Source of the DNA: Anaeromassilibacillus sp001305115
GTDB taxonomy: Bacteria; Bacillota; Clostridia; Oscillospirales; Acutalibacteraceae
Direction: 5' to 3'
Assembly (NCBI GenBank): GCA_042854365.1
Contig: AP031437.1
Coordinates: 434,001-498,000, forward strand
Length of the DNA stretch: 64,000 nucleotides
Program-made: the position numbers and the translations under genes
Shown: one piece after another, positions 8,722 to 17,423 of the stretch
How the letters are laid out: every line of letters starts with the position of its first letter
Position numbering within the stretch: position 1 is the stretch's first letter
Notes under the pieces: generated by a model
What the model saw: only the letters and a program-made list of their open reading frames with translations
The model's database searches: none
Told to the model about the DNA's origin: nothing

Positions 8722-9297
8722 ATGTTTTTGGGTGTGTTGATGGTAGGAGTGCCCTTTTCATTGCTTCTGGGGGGATTTCTCTATTTGCCTTATTATTTGT
8801 GGCATCGAAAGGAGCGCCGTCCCGTTTGGCGGCACTTGACGGTGTATGCATGGTTGTGCTTTACGATTCTGGTCTTGGATGCGACTCTTCTCATTGGGGG
8901 CATTGATTTTGCGCCAACATACCATTTTCTGAATCTGGCGCCTTTCGAATGGATACGGCATCCTTACGAGATGGGGATCAGGGATATGGTCAGCCAGCTG
9001 GTGCTGAATGTTTTCATGTTTATCCCCTTTGGAGTATTATTGCCCATGGTATTCCAAAGGCTTCGCGCCCTTTGGAAAACGGTTTTAGGAGCGTTTGGCA
9101 TAACTGTGATGATTGAGACATTGCAGTATTTCACAGGACGGTCTGCAGATATTGACGATGTCATCATGAATGTGTTGGGAGGCGTTCTTGGTTACGGCGT
9201 CTTTGTTCTGTTAAACCATTGTCTGAGTGAGAAGCGATGGTGGCATGCTATGCTCGGAATGGCCTCTTCCAATGACAAAACCATGAATCCGAAATGA
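8722..9297 (+). CDS. VanZ-family membrane protein
   Basis: A 191-residue integral membrane protein with about five hydrophobic segments. The VanZ signature is in the second half: LVLNVFMFIPFGVLLPMV, then VMIETLQYFTGRSADIDDVI and a final helix GGVLGYGVF. VanZ itself gives low-level teicoplanin resistance, but most VanZ-family proteins in Clostridia have no known role in resistance. Here it stands alone between a terminator and another terminator, with no van cluster. A modest purine-rich site (TAGGTGGTG) precedes the ATG. Confidence 0.85.
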   Translation: MFLGVLMVGVPFSLLLGGFLYLPYYLWHRKERRPVWRHLTVYAWLCFTILVLDATLLIGGIDFAPTYHFLNLAPFEWIRHPYEMGIRDMVSQLVLNVFMFIPFGVLLPMVFQRLRALWKTVLGAFGITVMIETLQYFTGRSADIDDVIMNVLGGVLGYGVFVLLNHCLSEKRWWHAMLGMASSNDKTMNPK

Positions 9298-9356
9298 GCA
9301 ATAAAAATGTAGAATTTGATAGGCATAATAGGTGGCTTCGCATAGAAAAACAATGA

Positions 9357-9390
9357 ACCCCCGCTGCATGGGTTGCAGCGGGGGTTTTTA
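9357..9390. terminator. Strong terminator between vanZ-like gene and purine permease
   Basis: CCCCCGCTGCA (9358-9368) pairs perfectly with TGCAGCGGGGG (9374-9384), followed by TTTTTA; an A-rich stretch on the other side makes it usable in both directions for these convergent genes. Confidence 0.9.
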
Positions 9391-9414
9391 GATATATGAA
9401 CAAATGTGGGAAAC

Positions 9415-10788
9415 TTATACAATATGGATGTACTGGAGCACGTAGCGGATCAAGAAGAGAATCGAAATCGCGTACATAACCGGATGGACCTCTTTGGCTT
9501 TGCCACGGACCAGTTTGATGATTGTATAGCTGATGCAACCAAAGGCAATGCCTTCGGAAATGCTGTAGGCAAACGGCATCATGGCAATGGTGAGGAAGCA
9601 CGGAATGGCGATCTCCATGTCGTTCCAGTCGATATCACGGACGCCGCCCATCATCATAACGCCAACCAGTACCAGCACGGGGTATGTCGCAGCGCCCGGA
9701 ACAAATCCGAGGAAAGGCGCGAGGAATATCGCCAAAACAAAACAGATAGCCGTCGTGACGCTGGTCAAACCGGTTCGGCCGCCTTCAGAAATACCGGAAC
9801 TGGATTCTACATAGGTGGTGACTGTCGAAGTGCCCAGGACAGCGCCAACCGAAGTTGCAATAGCGTCTGCCATCAGAGCCTTGTTGGCGCCCGGCAGCTT
9901 GCCGTCCTTTGTCAGGAATCCAGCTTTGCTCGCAGTACCATACAGTGTACCAACGGTGTCGAACATGTCGACCATGGTCAAAGAAATCAAAACGGAAATC
10001 AGGGAGAAAATGGCAACGCCGATTCCCTGGTCCAACTTGAGCAACTCACCAAAGCCGCCGAGGAACTGGCCAAAGGTTGGGGCCAGAGAATTGCCGACAG
10101 ACAGGCCCTTTGCAATCCCCACATTTGCGCCAAATCCAAACTGCATGATTGCGCCGACAACGGTTGTGATCAGGATGCTGATAAACAGGCCGCCTTTGAC
10201 ATGCCATACCACAAGGACCGTGGTGATTACGATTCCAATTACAGCAAGCAGTACCTTTGGATCGCTGAAATTTCCGAGAGTAATCAAAGTAGAGTCACTG
10301 TTTGCAACAATCCCCGCATTAATCAAAGCGACAATTGCAATGAACAGGCCAATGCCACCGCTGATCGCTTTTTTAATGGGCAGCGGAATTGCATTTACAA
10401 TCGCTTCTCTGCCACCGGTAGCGGTCAGAAGGATAAAGATCAAACCGGAGATAAAAACAGCGGCCAAACCAGCCTGCCAGGAGTACCCGTATGTGCCGCA
10501 GATAGTGAATGCAAAGAACGCATTCAAGCCCATACCAGGTGCCTGCGCCAACGGATAGTTGGATAAGAGGCCCATCAACAGGGTGCCAATGGCAGCCGAG
10601 ATACAGGTTGCCAGCATAATTGCGCCTGTGTCCATGCCGGTGGTACCCAGGATGGAGGGGTTGACGAAGATGATGTACGCCATCGTAAAGAAGGTGGTCA
10701 GGCCGGCCACAATCTCTGTGCGTACCGTGGTCTTGTTCTCCTTCAACTTGAAGAAGTCTTTCCGGGATACAGTGGATTCCTTTGCCAT
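9415..10788 (-). CDS. NCS2-family purine permease (AzgA/PbuG type)
   Basis: A 457-residue membrane transporter with 12-14 membrane segments, importing nucleobases (guanine, hypoxanthine or adenine) with protons. Family marks are EIVAGLTTFFTMAYIIFVNP at the N-terminus, QAPGMGLNAFFAFT near residue 85, and SSSGISEGGRTGLTSV near 330, all typical of the AzgA/PbuG/PbuO branch rather than the xanthine/uracil branch. GGAG is correctly placed before the ATG. A promoter lies about 220 bp upstream. I looked for a purine riboswitch in that leader and did not find its conserved loops. The exact base transported cannot be read from the sequence. Confidence 0.93.
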   Translation of the reverse strand: MAKESTVSRKDFFKLKENKTTVRTEIVAGLTTFFTMAYIIFVNPSILGTTGMDTGAIMLATCISAAIGTLLMGLLSNYPLAQAPGMGLNAFFAFTICGTYGYSWQAGLAAVFISGLIFILLTATGGREAIVNAIPLPIKKAISGGIGLFIAIVALINAGIVANSDSTLITLGNFSDPKVLLAVIGIVITTVLVVWHVKGGLFISILITTVVGAIMQFGFGANVGIAKGLSVGNSLAPTFGQFLGGFGELLKLDQGIGVAIFSLISVLISLTMVDMFDTVGTLYGTASKAGFLTKDGKLPGANKALMADAIATSVGAVLGTSTVTTYVESSSGISEGGRTGLTSVTTAICFVLAIFLAPFLGFVPGAATYPVLVLVGVMMMGGVRDIDWNDMEIAIPCFLTIAMMPFAYSISEGIAFGCISYTIIKLVRGKAKEVHPVMYAISILFLIRYVLQYIHIV

Positions 10789-11005
10789 GGGGTCACACTC
10801 CTCAAACGTTTTTCTTCCTTATTCGACAGGATGGCCGAGAAATACCGCAACATGGATTGCTCAAAACAAATTTCTCCATGAAAAGCCATTTTTCGCAGAA
10901 GAGATGGGAAGCGGCCGCTATCTTTTTCTGTATAGAGGACAGCAGGAGAATTTGCAGAACATGAATCACAAGGGCGCCCCGCCAAAGAAGGAAATAGATA
11001 CTTCT

Positions 11006-11034
11006 ATTATATAGATTCTGTACACGTGAATCAA
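11006..11034 (-). promoter_or_regulatory. Promoter of the purine permease gene
   Basis: On the minus strand TTGATT (11034-11029), a 17-bp spacer and TATAAT (11011-11006) are present. The leader is about 210 nt, contains an AGCGGCCGCT palindrome, and has no recognisable riboswitch. Confidence 0.75.
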
Positions 11035-11430
11035 TAGCAAAAATCAGAATCAAACGGGAAGGAAATGTGGGAAGAGAAAAGATGGATGGCTAGCAAAGGA
11101 GATGGTCGTTTCTTTTAAGAAGTTGAAAGAAAATCAAAAGAATCGGAAACAGTTGTCGGGTCATGTGCAATTGTAGAAAAACAGGATTGCAATTTCGTAT
11201 GGAATGTGATATGAATAAAAACAAAAGATGGATTAGCTGAGGTTTCTGAAAAAGGGATAGAGCATGCCCCAAGGGCATCCATGCTTTGCCTATCCTTCGA
11301 GAAACAGTTGTTGGCAAGAACAAAGAGACTTTTTTAGAAAACAAGTGGGTAACTGGGGGTGAAGGTATCGCGTTTCATCATTGAGATATAAACATTGATT
11401 TTTAGTTCCTATTTTTGGGATTATGAAAAG

Positions 11431-11656
11431 GTCGTTGTTCGCAAGAACGCGAGGATTGAAATACAACACCCCATATGCCCAGGCCAGCCCCCAGAGCCGT
11501 CACTCTTGGAAAGAATCTTACAAAAAGGTTTTTTCAGAAATGAATAGACCTTTTTAATGCAGGTTTTCCAAGGGTGATGTGGATGGAAAGAGAAAAACTC
11601 TGTGGTGGAACCACCGGGTAAACAGTCGCCTTCCATGGGGAGGTGTGGATTGAAAT
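11431..11656 (+). CRISPR. CRISPR-like array 2 with divergent repeats
   Basis: Two clear 32-nt repeats lie at 11431-11462 and 11625-11656. Both begin GTCG and end GGATTGAAAT, the ends of type I-C repeats, but differ in the middle. The first folds on GTTC/GAAC with loop GCAA; the second on CCTTCC/GGGAGG with loop ATG. A third, poorer unit at 11562-11592 keeps GTGGATGGAAA, and a doubtful one starts at 11499, giving a spacing near 65 bp. Possible traces near 11365 and 11691 are too weak to call. No cas gene or clear leader is nearby. The rest of the 11.05-12.19 kb gap shows no convincing gene. Confidence 0.5.
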
Positions 11657-12191
11657 GCGTGTCTGGTGTTCACTCTGACAGCACCGCTCTACTTCTATGA
11701 GACTTAGAGGGCGGTAAAGAGTGGGAACAAAGGCTTTGAGAAAGCTTTTGTTCCTCCTGGAGTTTCCTGTCGTTGGTTGAGCGAATACGAGGGTAGAAAA
11801 GTGGAACAGGTGAATGAGCAATTTGTGATTGCTGGACACAATCGGTAAGGACGGTGAGACGGTCAATCACAATCATGGTATTTGTTTTTTATCGGGATAG
11901 GATTAAAAGACAATACACACAATAGCCATCGATCATAAGGCCGCGATGGGAACGAACGATCGAAATATCCCACAACGGTCCCAGAAGGCAGACAGCAGGC
12001 ACGGTTGTCTGTATTGGAAGAGCCGCCGCCCTTATGGGCGGCGGCTCTTCCAATGTCCAGATTTCGTGAATGATTTGATAAGGAATCCTTTCAGGTGCAA
12101 CCAAAAGAAAACAAAAATAAATGGCGTACAGATTGTATTTCTGTACGATTCCTAAAAATTGTGTAAAATTGTTAAAACATGAGAGATTCCC

Positions 12192-12220
12192 TTGAAAAGA
12201 AAGATAAAACGTGATATTCT
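12192..12220 (+). promoter_or_regulatory. mgtE promoter
   Basis: TTGAAA (12192-12197), a 17-bp spacer and TATTCT (12215-12220). Transcription from here gives a leader of about 250 nt before mgtE. Confidence 0.6.
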
Positions 12221-12396
12221 CTAAATACAGACGAAATAGGCAAAAATTCGGCTGAAATGAATCAAAGGAGGGAAAATCGGTGGACCTTTGTGGACGAAGT
12301 ACGGCACAGGACAAAGACGTTTCTTGGCGTAGAACAGCGGTTGGGCCATCGGTTTTTCCGAGGTGTTTCTGCTGAAAGTTTGCGAAGAGATGTTGC

Positions 12397-12432
12397 CATA
12401 AGGGGATGTGCACAATCCCCTTATGTTTTGTT
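12397..12432 (+). terminator. Terminator inside the mgtE leader (candidate attenuator)
   Basis: CATAAGGGGAT (12397-12407) pairs perfectly with ATCCCCTTATG (12415-12425) around a 7-nt loop and is followed by TTTTGTT. It sits 48 bp before the mgtE ATG, between the promoter at 12192-12220 and the gene, so it can stop transcription early. The upstream leader (12230-12396) is G-rich and structured and does not contain the conserved loops of the Mg-sensing M-box. It may be a different metal-responsive switch or a simple attenuator. Confidence 0.7.
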
Positions 12433-12479
12433 CCTTTGGCGGCTTCCTCCCTGTAAAATAAAGACAGGAGGAGAACCCA

Positions 12480-13829
12480 ATGGAGAGAATGGATCGTTTG
12501 AATGCCTTTCAAAACCTTTTGGAGCAAAAAGAGTATCTTACGCTGCGGGCAGCCATGACAAGAGAAAATGAGGTGGATATCGCCGAATTTATCGAAGGTT
12601 TGTCAAAGGAAAATGCGGTTATCGCTTTTCGCACGTTGCCCAAGGAACTGGCAGCCGAGGTGTTTTCGAATCTGTCTCCGGATATGCAGCAGGTCATGGT
12701 GGACTCGTTCACCGACACAGAGCTCTCGGAGATGGTTGAAGAACTGTTCGTAGACGATGTGGTGGACATGCTGGAAGAGATGCCTGCCAATGTGGTCAAG
12801 CGTGTTTTGAGGAGTGCCCGACCGGAAACACGTAAGCAGATCAATACCTTTTTGAACTACCCGGAAAATTCGGTTGGAAGCATCATGACAGCAGAGTTTA
12901 TCGACTTGCGCAAGGATATGACTGTCAGGGATGCCATTCAACGCATTCGCCGCACAGGTGCAGATTGCGAATCCATCTATACAGCTTATGTCATCGATGA
13001 GCAGCGCTTTTTGCAGGGGGTTATCACGGTAAAGGAGCTGCTTTTGGCCGATGATGATGTTACCGTCGAAACGATTATGGAACCGGATGTAATTACCGCA
13101 ACAACCTTGGAGGATCGGGAAAAGGCTGTTCAACGGATGATGCGGTACGATTTCCTTTCCATGCCTGTAGTGGACCATGAAAACCGTCTGGTTGGTATGG
13201 TGACTTTCGACGATGGCATGGATGTATTGGAAGAAGAGGCTACAGAGGATTTTGAAAAGATGGCTGCAATGCGGCCCTCGGAGAAGCCATACCTCAAGAC
13301 CAATGTTTTTATACTCGCAAAGAATCGCATTGTATGGTTGTTGGTACTGATGGTTTCCGGGATGATTACCGGTGGAATTCTTGGAAAATTTGAAGCGGCC
13401 TTTGCTGCCATGCCCTTATTGGTCACTTTTATTCCGATGTTGACCGATACAGGTGGAAATGCGGGGAGTCAGAGCAGCACTTTGATTATCCGTGGTATGG
13501 CGGTGGGAGAGATTGCCTTCCACGACTTTTTTCGTGTGCTCTGGAAAGAACTACGGGTCAGCCTGTTGGTGGGGATCGTTTTGAGTGCGGTGAATTTTGT
13601 ACGTCTGGCGATCTTCTACCCCGGACAGGAGGGAATTGCCTTGACCGTGGCGATTGCACTCTTGGCGACCGTGATGATGGCCAAAACCATCGGAGGCGTT
13701 CTTCCCATGCTGGCGAAGGTATTGCATGCCGATCCTGCTATTATGGCAGCTCCGCTGATTACGACGATTGTCGATGCATGCTCGCTTGTAATTTACTTTT
13801 CTGTCGCACAGGCATTGTTGGGGTTATAA
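12480..13829 (+). CDS. mgtE: Magnesium transporter MgtE
   Basis: A 449-residue Mg2+ channel. Residues about 20-125 are the N-terminal helical domain (LSPDMQQVMVDSFTDTELSE). Two CBS domains follow, about 130-250 (AYVIDEQRFLQGVITVKELL; MPVVDHENRLVGMVT). The plug helix then leads into five membrane helices with the pore motif PMLTDTGGNAGSQSSTL. The C-terminus TIVDACSLVIYFSVAQ is typical. In the family, cytosolic Mg2+ binding at the CBS/N domains closes the pore. CAGGAGGAG precedes the ATG. The 250-nt leader with an internal terminator points to control by transcription attenuation. Confidence 0.97.
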   Translation: MERMDRLNAFQNLLEQKEYLTLRAAMTRENEVDIAEFIEGLSKENAVIAFRTLPKELAAEVFSNLSPDMQQVMVDSFTDTELSEMVEELFVDDVVDMLEEMPANVVKRVLRSARPETRKQINTFLNYPENSVGSIMTAEFIDLRKDMTVRDAIQRIRRTGADCESIYTAYVIDEQRFLQGVITVKELLLADDDVTVETIMEPDVITATTLEDREKAVQRMMRYDFLSMPVVDHENRLVGMVTFDDGMDVLEEEATEDFEKMAAMRPSEKPYLKTNVFILAKNRIVWLLVLMVSGMITGGILGKFEAAFAAMPLLVTFIPMLTDTGGNAGSQSSTLIIRGMAVGEIAFHDFFRVLWKELRVSLLVGIVLSAVNFVRLAIFYPGQEGIALTVAIALLATVMMAKTIGGVLPMLAKVLHADPAIMAAPLITTIVDACSLVIYFSVAQALLGL

Positions 13830-13836
13830 AATGATG

Positions 13837-13877
13837 AAGCCCCCTGAAATGGTAAAAAACCGTTTCAGGGGGCTTTT
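13837..13877. terminator. Terminator between mgtE and the CDF gene
   Basis: AAGCCCCCTGAAA (13837-13849) pairs with TTTCAGGGGGCTT (13863-13875), followed by TTGTTTGG. It serves both convergent genes. Confidence 0.9.
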
Positions 13878-13921
13878 GTTTGGAAAGAAGATGCGGGACC
13901 TTCTATCCTTCACAGAGCGGT

Positions 13922-14851
13922 TTACCGTTTAATCGGTATCTCTAGCACCATAGGATTGACATGAATCATACAATGCTTTACTGTGGGGAAATACGCTTCT
14001 ACAGCGTCATGGGTCCTCTGCGCAATGGCGTGTGCTTCGGTCAGTGTTTTGTTTCCATCTGCCCGAATTTCGATGTCTACATATATTCGGTCACCAAACA
14101 GGCGCGTTTTCAAATCGTCAATGCCAAGAACACCCTCCTGCTTTAGGATGAGCTCCTGTAGCTTTGCGACTGTTACATCGTCACAGGAATGGTCAGTCAT
14201 TTTGCCGATCGCATCACGAAAAATATCCCAGGCGGCCTTTAGAATGAACAGACAAATCCCAACGCTTGCAAGCGGGTCTAAAATAGGGAGTCCTAAGCGC
14301 GCGCCAAGAATTCCGGCAAAACTTCCGATGGAGGAAAGTGCATCCGACCGATGATGCCATGCGTCCGCCATCAATGCGCTGGAATGGATACGTTTTGCTG
14401 CGAAATATGTATACCAGAACATGGCTTCTTTGGTCAGAATGGAAATTCCGGCAGCAGCCAAGGCCAGAAGTCCCGGGGCGGGTGGAAGATACCTGCCGGA
14501 AAAAATTTGCGAGATTCCGGTCGCACCAATTCCAAAGCCAGTAGCTGCCAATAATACTGCCAATAACATAGCGGCGACACATTCCATCCGCTCATGTCCA
14601 TAAGGGTGGCTTTTGTCTGCCGCCCGGTGTGCAACTTTTATTCCAACCATAACCACAACTGTGCTGAACACATCGGAGGCCGAATGGACAGCATCGGAGA
14701 TTAGGGCACTAGACCTTGCGGCAAAACCTGCAAAAAGTTTAAAGCCCGAAAGCAGAATGTTGCCCACAATACTGACAGAGGAAACCCGGAGAGCCGTTTG
14801 TTCGGGCGTATGCGCTTTCAATTTGGAGCCCCCTTTTTTCTTTTCGTCCAT
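13922..14851 (-). CDS. Cation diffusion facilitator metal exporter
   Basis: About 309 residues with six membrane helices, then a cytoplasmic ferredoxin-like domain. The metal sites are visible: SDAVHSASD in helix 2 and DAWHHRSDALSS in helix 5, a pattern shared by the Zn/Fe/Mn branches of the family. HPYGHERME lies between helices 2 and 3. The C-terminal domain (about 215-309) has HVNP near the end, part of the dimer metal site. The ATG at 14851 is taken as the start; an in-frame TTG at 14860 is possible, and neither has a strong ribosome binding site. Exports a divalent metal against a proton gradient; which metal cannot be decided. Confidence 0.92.
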   Translation of the reverse strand: MDEKKKGGSKLKAHTPEQTALRVSSVSIVGNILLSGFKLFAGFAARSSALISDAVHSASDVFSTVVVMVGIKVAHRAADKSHPYGHERMECVAAMLLAVLLAATGFGIGATGISQIFSGRYLPPAPGLLALAAAGISILTKEAMFWYTYFAAKRIHSSALMADAWHHRSDALSSIGSFAGILGARLGLPILDPLASVGICLFILKAAWDIFRDAIGKMTDHSCDDVTVAKLQELILKQEGVLGIDDLKTRLFGDRIYVDIEIRADGNKTLTEAHAIAQRTHDAVEAYFPTVKHCMIHVNPMVLEIPIKR

Positions 14852-14957
14852 TTTATGCAACGGATCAAAGAAGTGTTCTTGAAAGAAGGCTTTTTGCCGG
14901 TTATTCTTAAGATAGGTTCATACGTAAAAAGGATTTACAACAGAGGGAGAATCGGCT

Positions 14958-15572
14958 TTACTCTTTATCATATATGGTATATTCTCCGGTGATATGTTGT
15001 ACTGTGGCACTTGGGTCGATGGACAGTGTTCCATTACAGTCCAGATGCTCGATCTGACATTTTGGGCCAATGACCACTCGGCTGCCATTGACGGTCTGTG
15101 CGGTAACACCCTTCAATTCTACATAAGTGGCTTCAATCAGTTCGATCTTGGAACCGCCTTTTGTAAAAAGCTTTCCCCATGTTCCCAGGTAGGATTGAAT
15201 GATAATGCGATCTCCCACAATTTCTCGTGCGCGAATCAATCCGTCTGCCTGAACAGTATCCGCACAGATCTGTCCATCCATGCTGATGCTTCCGTCACAG
15301 AGGACTTCGTCTGCTTCCAATTTAGAGCCGTTCGTCATTGCTAGAAGTCCATCCACAGAAAGACGTCCAGCCTGGATGTCTTTGTCGAAGCGCGCAGTGC
15401 CGTCGCAATTTAGCTCTTTTACTGTAACCGCCCCACGGCATTTGAGCAACCCATCCACTTTGAGCGTATCCGCTTCCAAATCTCCAATACATTCGCCGAC
15501 GCCATCGATCACAAGCCGGCCAAAGCTTCCCCCTGGAATTTTTCCAATCCCATCAATTCGTATATCCTGCAT
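14958..15572 (-). CDS. Bactofilin-like polymer-forming cytoskeletal protein
   Basis: A 204-residue protein made of short beta-helix turns, each with a hydrophobic-G-hydrophobic rhythm (for example KVDGLLKCRGAVTVKELNCD and SVDGLLAMTNGSKLEADEVL). It resembles the YhbE/YhbF bactofilin-like proteins of Bacillus. Such proteins polymerise without nucleotide and scaffold envelope functions. TAGGAGGAA precedes the ATG, and the upstream yhbD-like gene ends 12 bp before it, so the two share a transcript. The same pairing in Bacillus supports both calls. Confidence 0.8.
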   Translation of the reverse strand: MQDIRIDGIGKIPGGSFGRLVIDGVGECIGDLEADTLKVDGLLKCRGAVTVKELNCDGTARFDKDIQAGRLSVDGLLAMTNGSKLEADEVLCDGSISMDGQICADTVQADGLIRAREIVGDRIIIQSYLGTWGKLFTKGGSKIELIEATYVELKGVTAQTVNGSRVVIGPKCQIEHLDCNGTLSIDPSATVQHITGEYTIYDKE

Positions 15573-15584
15573 ATCCGATTCCTC

Positions 15585-16214
15585 CTAACAATTTCGTATG
15601 TTTTGATACCGAAGTTTCATCTGATTGGAGAGTTCTCCCAAGGGACGTACATCTAAGACCTGGATTTCACAGTCAAATTGGATTGGTACGGTACCTTTTG
15701 AAAAGGCAAGATGATACATGCCATGTGAAATAAATACTGTACAAGTCCAGTCCAATCCCTTGAGGGTGGAGAGTATCGATGAGCCTCTGCGAAGGAGATC
15801 CTCCATGTGTTCCCGAGAAATGTCTTGATTCCACGCAGTTTCAGAAAGGGCTGCGAAAAGTGTAATCTCGGCGAGGCTATAGGCTTCTTTGGGACAGGAT
15901 GCAATGATTGCAGGTAGAAGGCTCCCGCTGATTTCCTCCATTTGTTCCAATGCATCCGCAGGGTAAAGTTCTGAGGAGTCCTCAGGAGAAAGGATTTTTG
16001 CCAGTTCTTCCAGCGAATACTGGTCCTTTGCATCGAGTATCGCTTGAATACGCCGCAGGACTTGTTCCCGGGGAAAGAAGGTTTCCTGCCCAGTAAAGGC
16101 AGATTGCTTCAAAAACCACTCCTCCGGGATCAGACGTGCCCGTTTCCAACGATAGAGCTGCCCGTAGGAGATGCCAGTTTGTGCCAAAAGTTCCTTTTTT
16201 GAAATAAGGTCCAA
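15585..16214 (-). CDS. YhbD-like DUF4004 regulator with MerR-type HTH
   Basis: About 209 residues. The start is placed at TTG 16214 because AGAAGGTGA lies seven bases upstream and the protein then begins at DLISKKELL. The N-terminal 60 residues are a MerR-like helix-turn-helix (ISKKELLAQTGISYGQLYRW, then LIPEEWF and GQETFFPREQV), as in Bacillus YhbD (DUF4004). The remainder is a helical domain of unknown function. It is followed by a bactofilin gene and preceded by a promoter overlapped by a large perfect dyad, so it probably represses or activates its own operon. Upstream in-frame codons exist but would overlap the promoter. Confidence 0.82.
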   Translation of the reverse strand: MDLISKKELLAQTGISYGQLYRWKRARLIPEEWFLKQSAFTGQETFFPREQVLRRIQAILDAKDQYSLEELAKILSPEDSSELYPADALEQMEEISGSLLPAIIASCPKEAYSLAEITLFAALSETAWNQDISREHMEDLLRRGSSILSTLKGLDWTCTVFISHGMYHLAFSKGTVPIQFDCEIQVLDVRPLGELSNQMKLRYQNIRNC

Positions 16215-16232
16215 AAGATAATCACCTTCTAA

Positions 16233-16288
16233 CGTAACAATGTTTTGTTTCACAAACGTAGTATAACAAAACATTGTTACGCTGTCAA
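16233..16288 (-). promoter_or_regulatory. yhbD/bactofilin promoter with perfect 17-bp inverted repeat
   Basis: On the minus strand TTGACA (16288-16283), a 17-bp spacer and TATACT (16265-16260). The arms CGTAACAATGTTTTGTT (16233-16249) and AACAAAACATTGTTACG (16265-16281) are perfectly complementary, with 15 nt between them. One arm fills the -35/-10 spacer and the other lies just past the expected start site. This is an unusually long and exact operator. Confidence 0.85.
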
Positions 16289-16334
16289 GAAAAAAGATTT
16301 CTATTTTCAATAGTGCGGCTTTTATTGGTTAGCT

Positions 16335-16545
16335 CCATTTGCCTATAAAATGTAGGGAAGTTCTGTAACAATTATCAAGATGGTTTGCCGCATTTGCCTA
16401 TGTTGAATATAGACAAGCAAGGGAAAATGATCAAGATGGCGTGCTGGGTTTACCTATACCGCATATGGGCAAGTAAAGCAGATTATCAAGATCATCTGCC
16501 CTTGTTTGCCTAACCGACCATCCGGTTAACCACCGTAAAGGTTTA
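16335..16545 (+). repeat. Dispersed degenerate tandem repeat, copy 2
   Basis: Three to four units of about 56 bp: TTTGCCTATAAAATG at 16338, then ATCAAGATGGTTTGCCGCAT at 16374, ATCAAGATGGCGTGCTGG at 16430, and ATCAAGATCATCTGCC at 16485. It is homologous to the minus-strand block at 1480-1880 and to 18325-18450. It forms the left edge of the gene-poor island. Confidence 0.7.
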
Positions 16546-16572
16546 CAACAAAAAAGGAGACCGGCTGCATGC

Positions 16573-16917
16573 CTATCTCCTTTGTGAATCGTATTCGTCT
16601 AACACGTTTTTTATAGCAATATTCACCAGTTTATAAATGCTTACGCCATATTTTGCCTTGAGGTCCTCTAACCCGGCGAGATTGCTTTCACGGATGAGCA
16701 ACGTATGTGTGACAGAAAAATCGTTTGCTGCTTTTTTGTAGAGAGAAATTTGTTCACTCTCAATTAAGTGTTCTAGGGACGCATTTACAAGGTCGGTGAC
16801 GGTTGCATCGTAAATGGTAGAGAGCTGTTCCAAACGCACATAAAGACTGTCGTCAATCTCGTAGTTTCGTCGGTACTTCTTTTCGCGTTTGTGAAATTTC
16901 TGATCAAAATATCCCAT
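16573..16917 (-). CDS. Small protein with two ribbon-helix-helix-like segments
   Basis: 114 residues, basic N-terminus. Two segments look like ribbon-helix-helix DNA-binding units: about 17-52 (NYEIDDSLYVRLEQLS, then ATVTDLVNASLEHL) and about 68-106 (THTLLIRESNLAGLEDL, then VSIYKLVNIAIKNVLDEY). Such proteins are often plasmid or mobile-element repressors. There are no neighbours in its transcript, and it sits in an island flanked by repeat copies. The ribosome binding site is poor. I do not recognise a named family; the DNA-binding role is inference from fold pattern. Confidence 0.6.
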   Translation of the reverse strand: MGYFDQKFHKREKKYRRNYEIDDSLYVRLEQLSTIYDATVTDLVNASLEHLIESEQISLYKKAANDFSVTHTLLIRESNLAGLEDLKAKYGVSIYKLVNIAIKNVLDEYDSQRR

Positions 16918-17239
16918 ATTCCCACACTCTCATCGCTCAACACGTTTTATTCATATTTTATAGGTATATAAAGCATTGTTTAAGTGTATATATAACTATA
17001 TTAATATGGTATAATAGTCTTGATAAAAGAGGAAAGAATATGTATAATGGAATTGAAAAAAATTAGGAGCCGGCTTGATTGGATTCAAAGAACGACTTCA
17101 AACCAGCAAAGGCCCTGTTTATGGATTCGATTTTTTACAGAAACACTTCAATCATACGACCTTGTGTTGGAAATAAAAAGGGCCATGCGTGTATTGTTAT
17201 GAAACATGGGGCGCGAATAAGGGTACATACTGGCCAAAA

Positions 17240-17282
17240 AAGAGCACGTCGCGAAAAGTAGTTTCGCAACGTGCTCTTTTCT
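17240..17282. terminator. Terminator-like hairpin
   Basis: AGAGCACGT (17241-17249) pairs with ACGTGCTCT (17269-17277), the inner part CGAAA/TTTCG also pairs, and TTTTCTTT follows. An A-run precedes it. No clear gene ends here on either strand. Confidence 0.7.
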
Positions 17283-17423
17283 TTATCCATAGAACTGCCT
17301 TAGGAACATACCCGTGAAAAGCCACCACGCCTATCTCGATTGTAGAAACCAGCAGATTGTCTCTCAAATGTATTTTAGGGAAAAAAGATCCACAATCCGG
17401 TTGCAGATCGGTGTGCCAGTCGC

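Noticed and set aside
10789..11005. Purine riboswitch upstream of the purine permease
   Set aside because: The conserved three-way-junction sequences could not be found in the leader.
11889..12527. Minus-strand open frame across the mgtE leader
   Set aside because: It overlaps the mgtE promoter, terminator and start; the product has no domain and no ribosome binding site.
17020..17202. Possible 50-60 residue gene before the third array
   Set aside because: Weak ribosome binding site, no recognisable features, and it lies in a region of decayed sequence; not enough to call.
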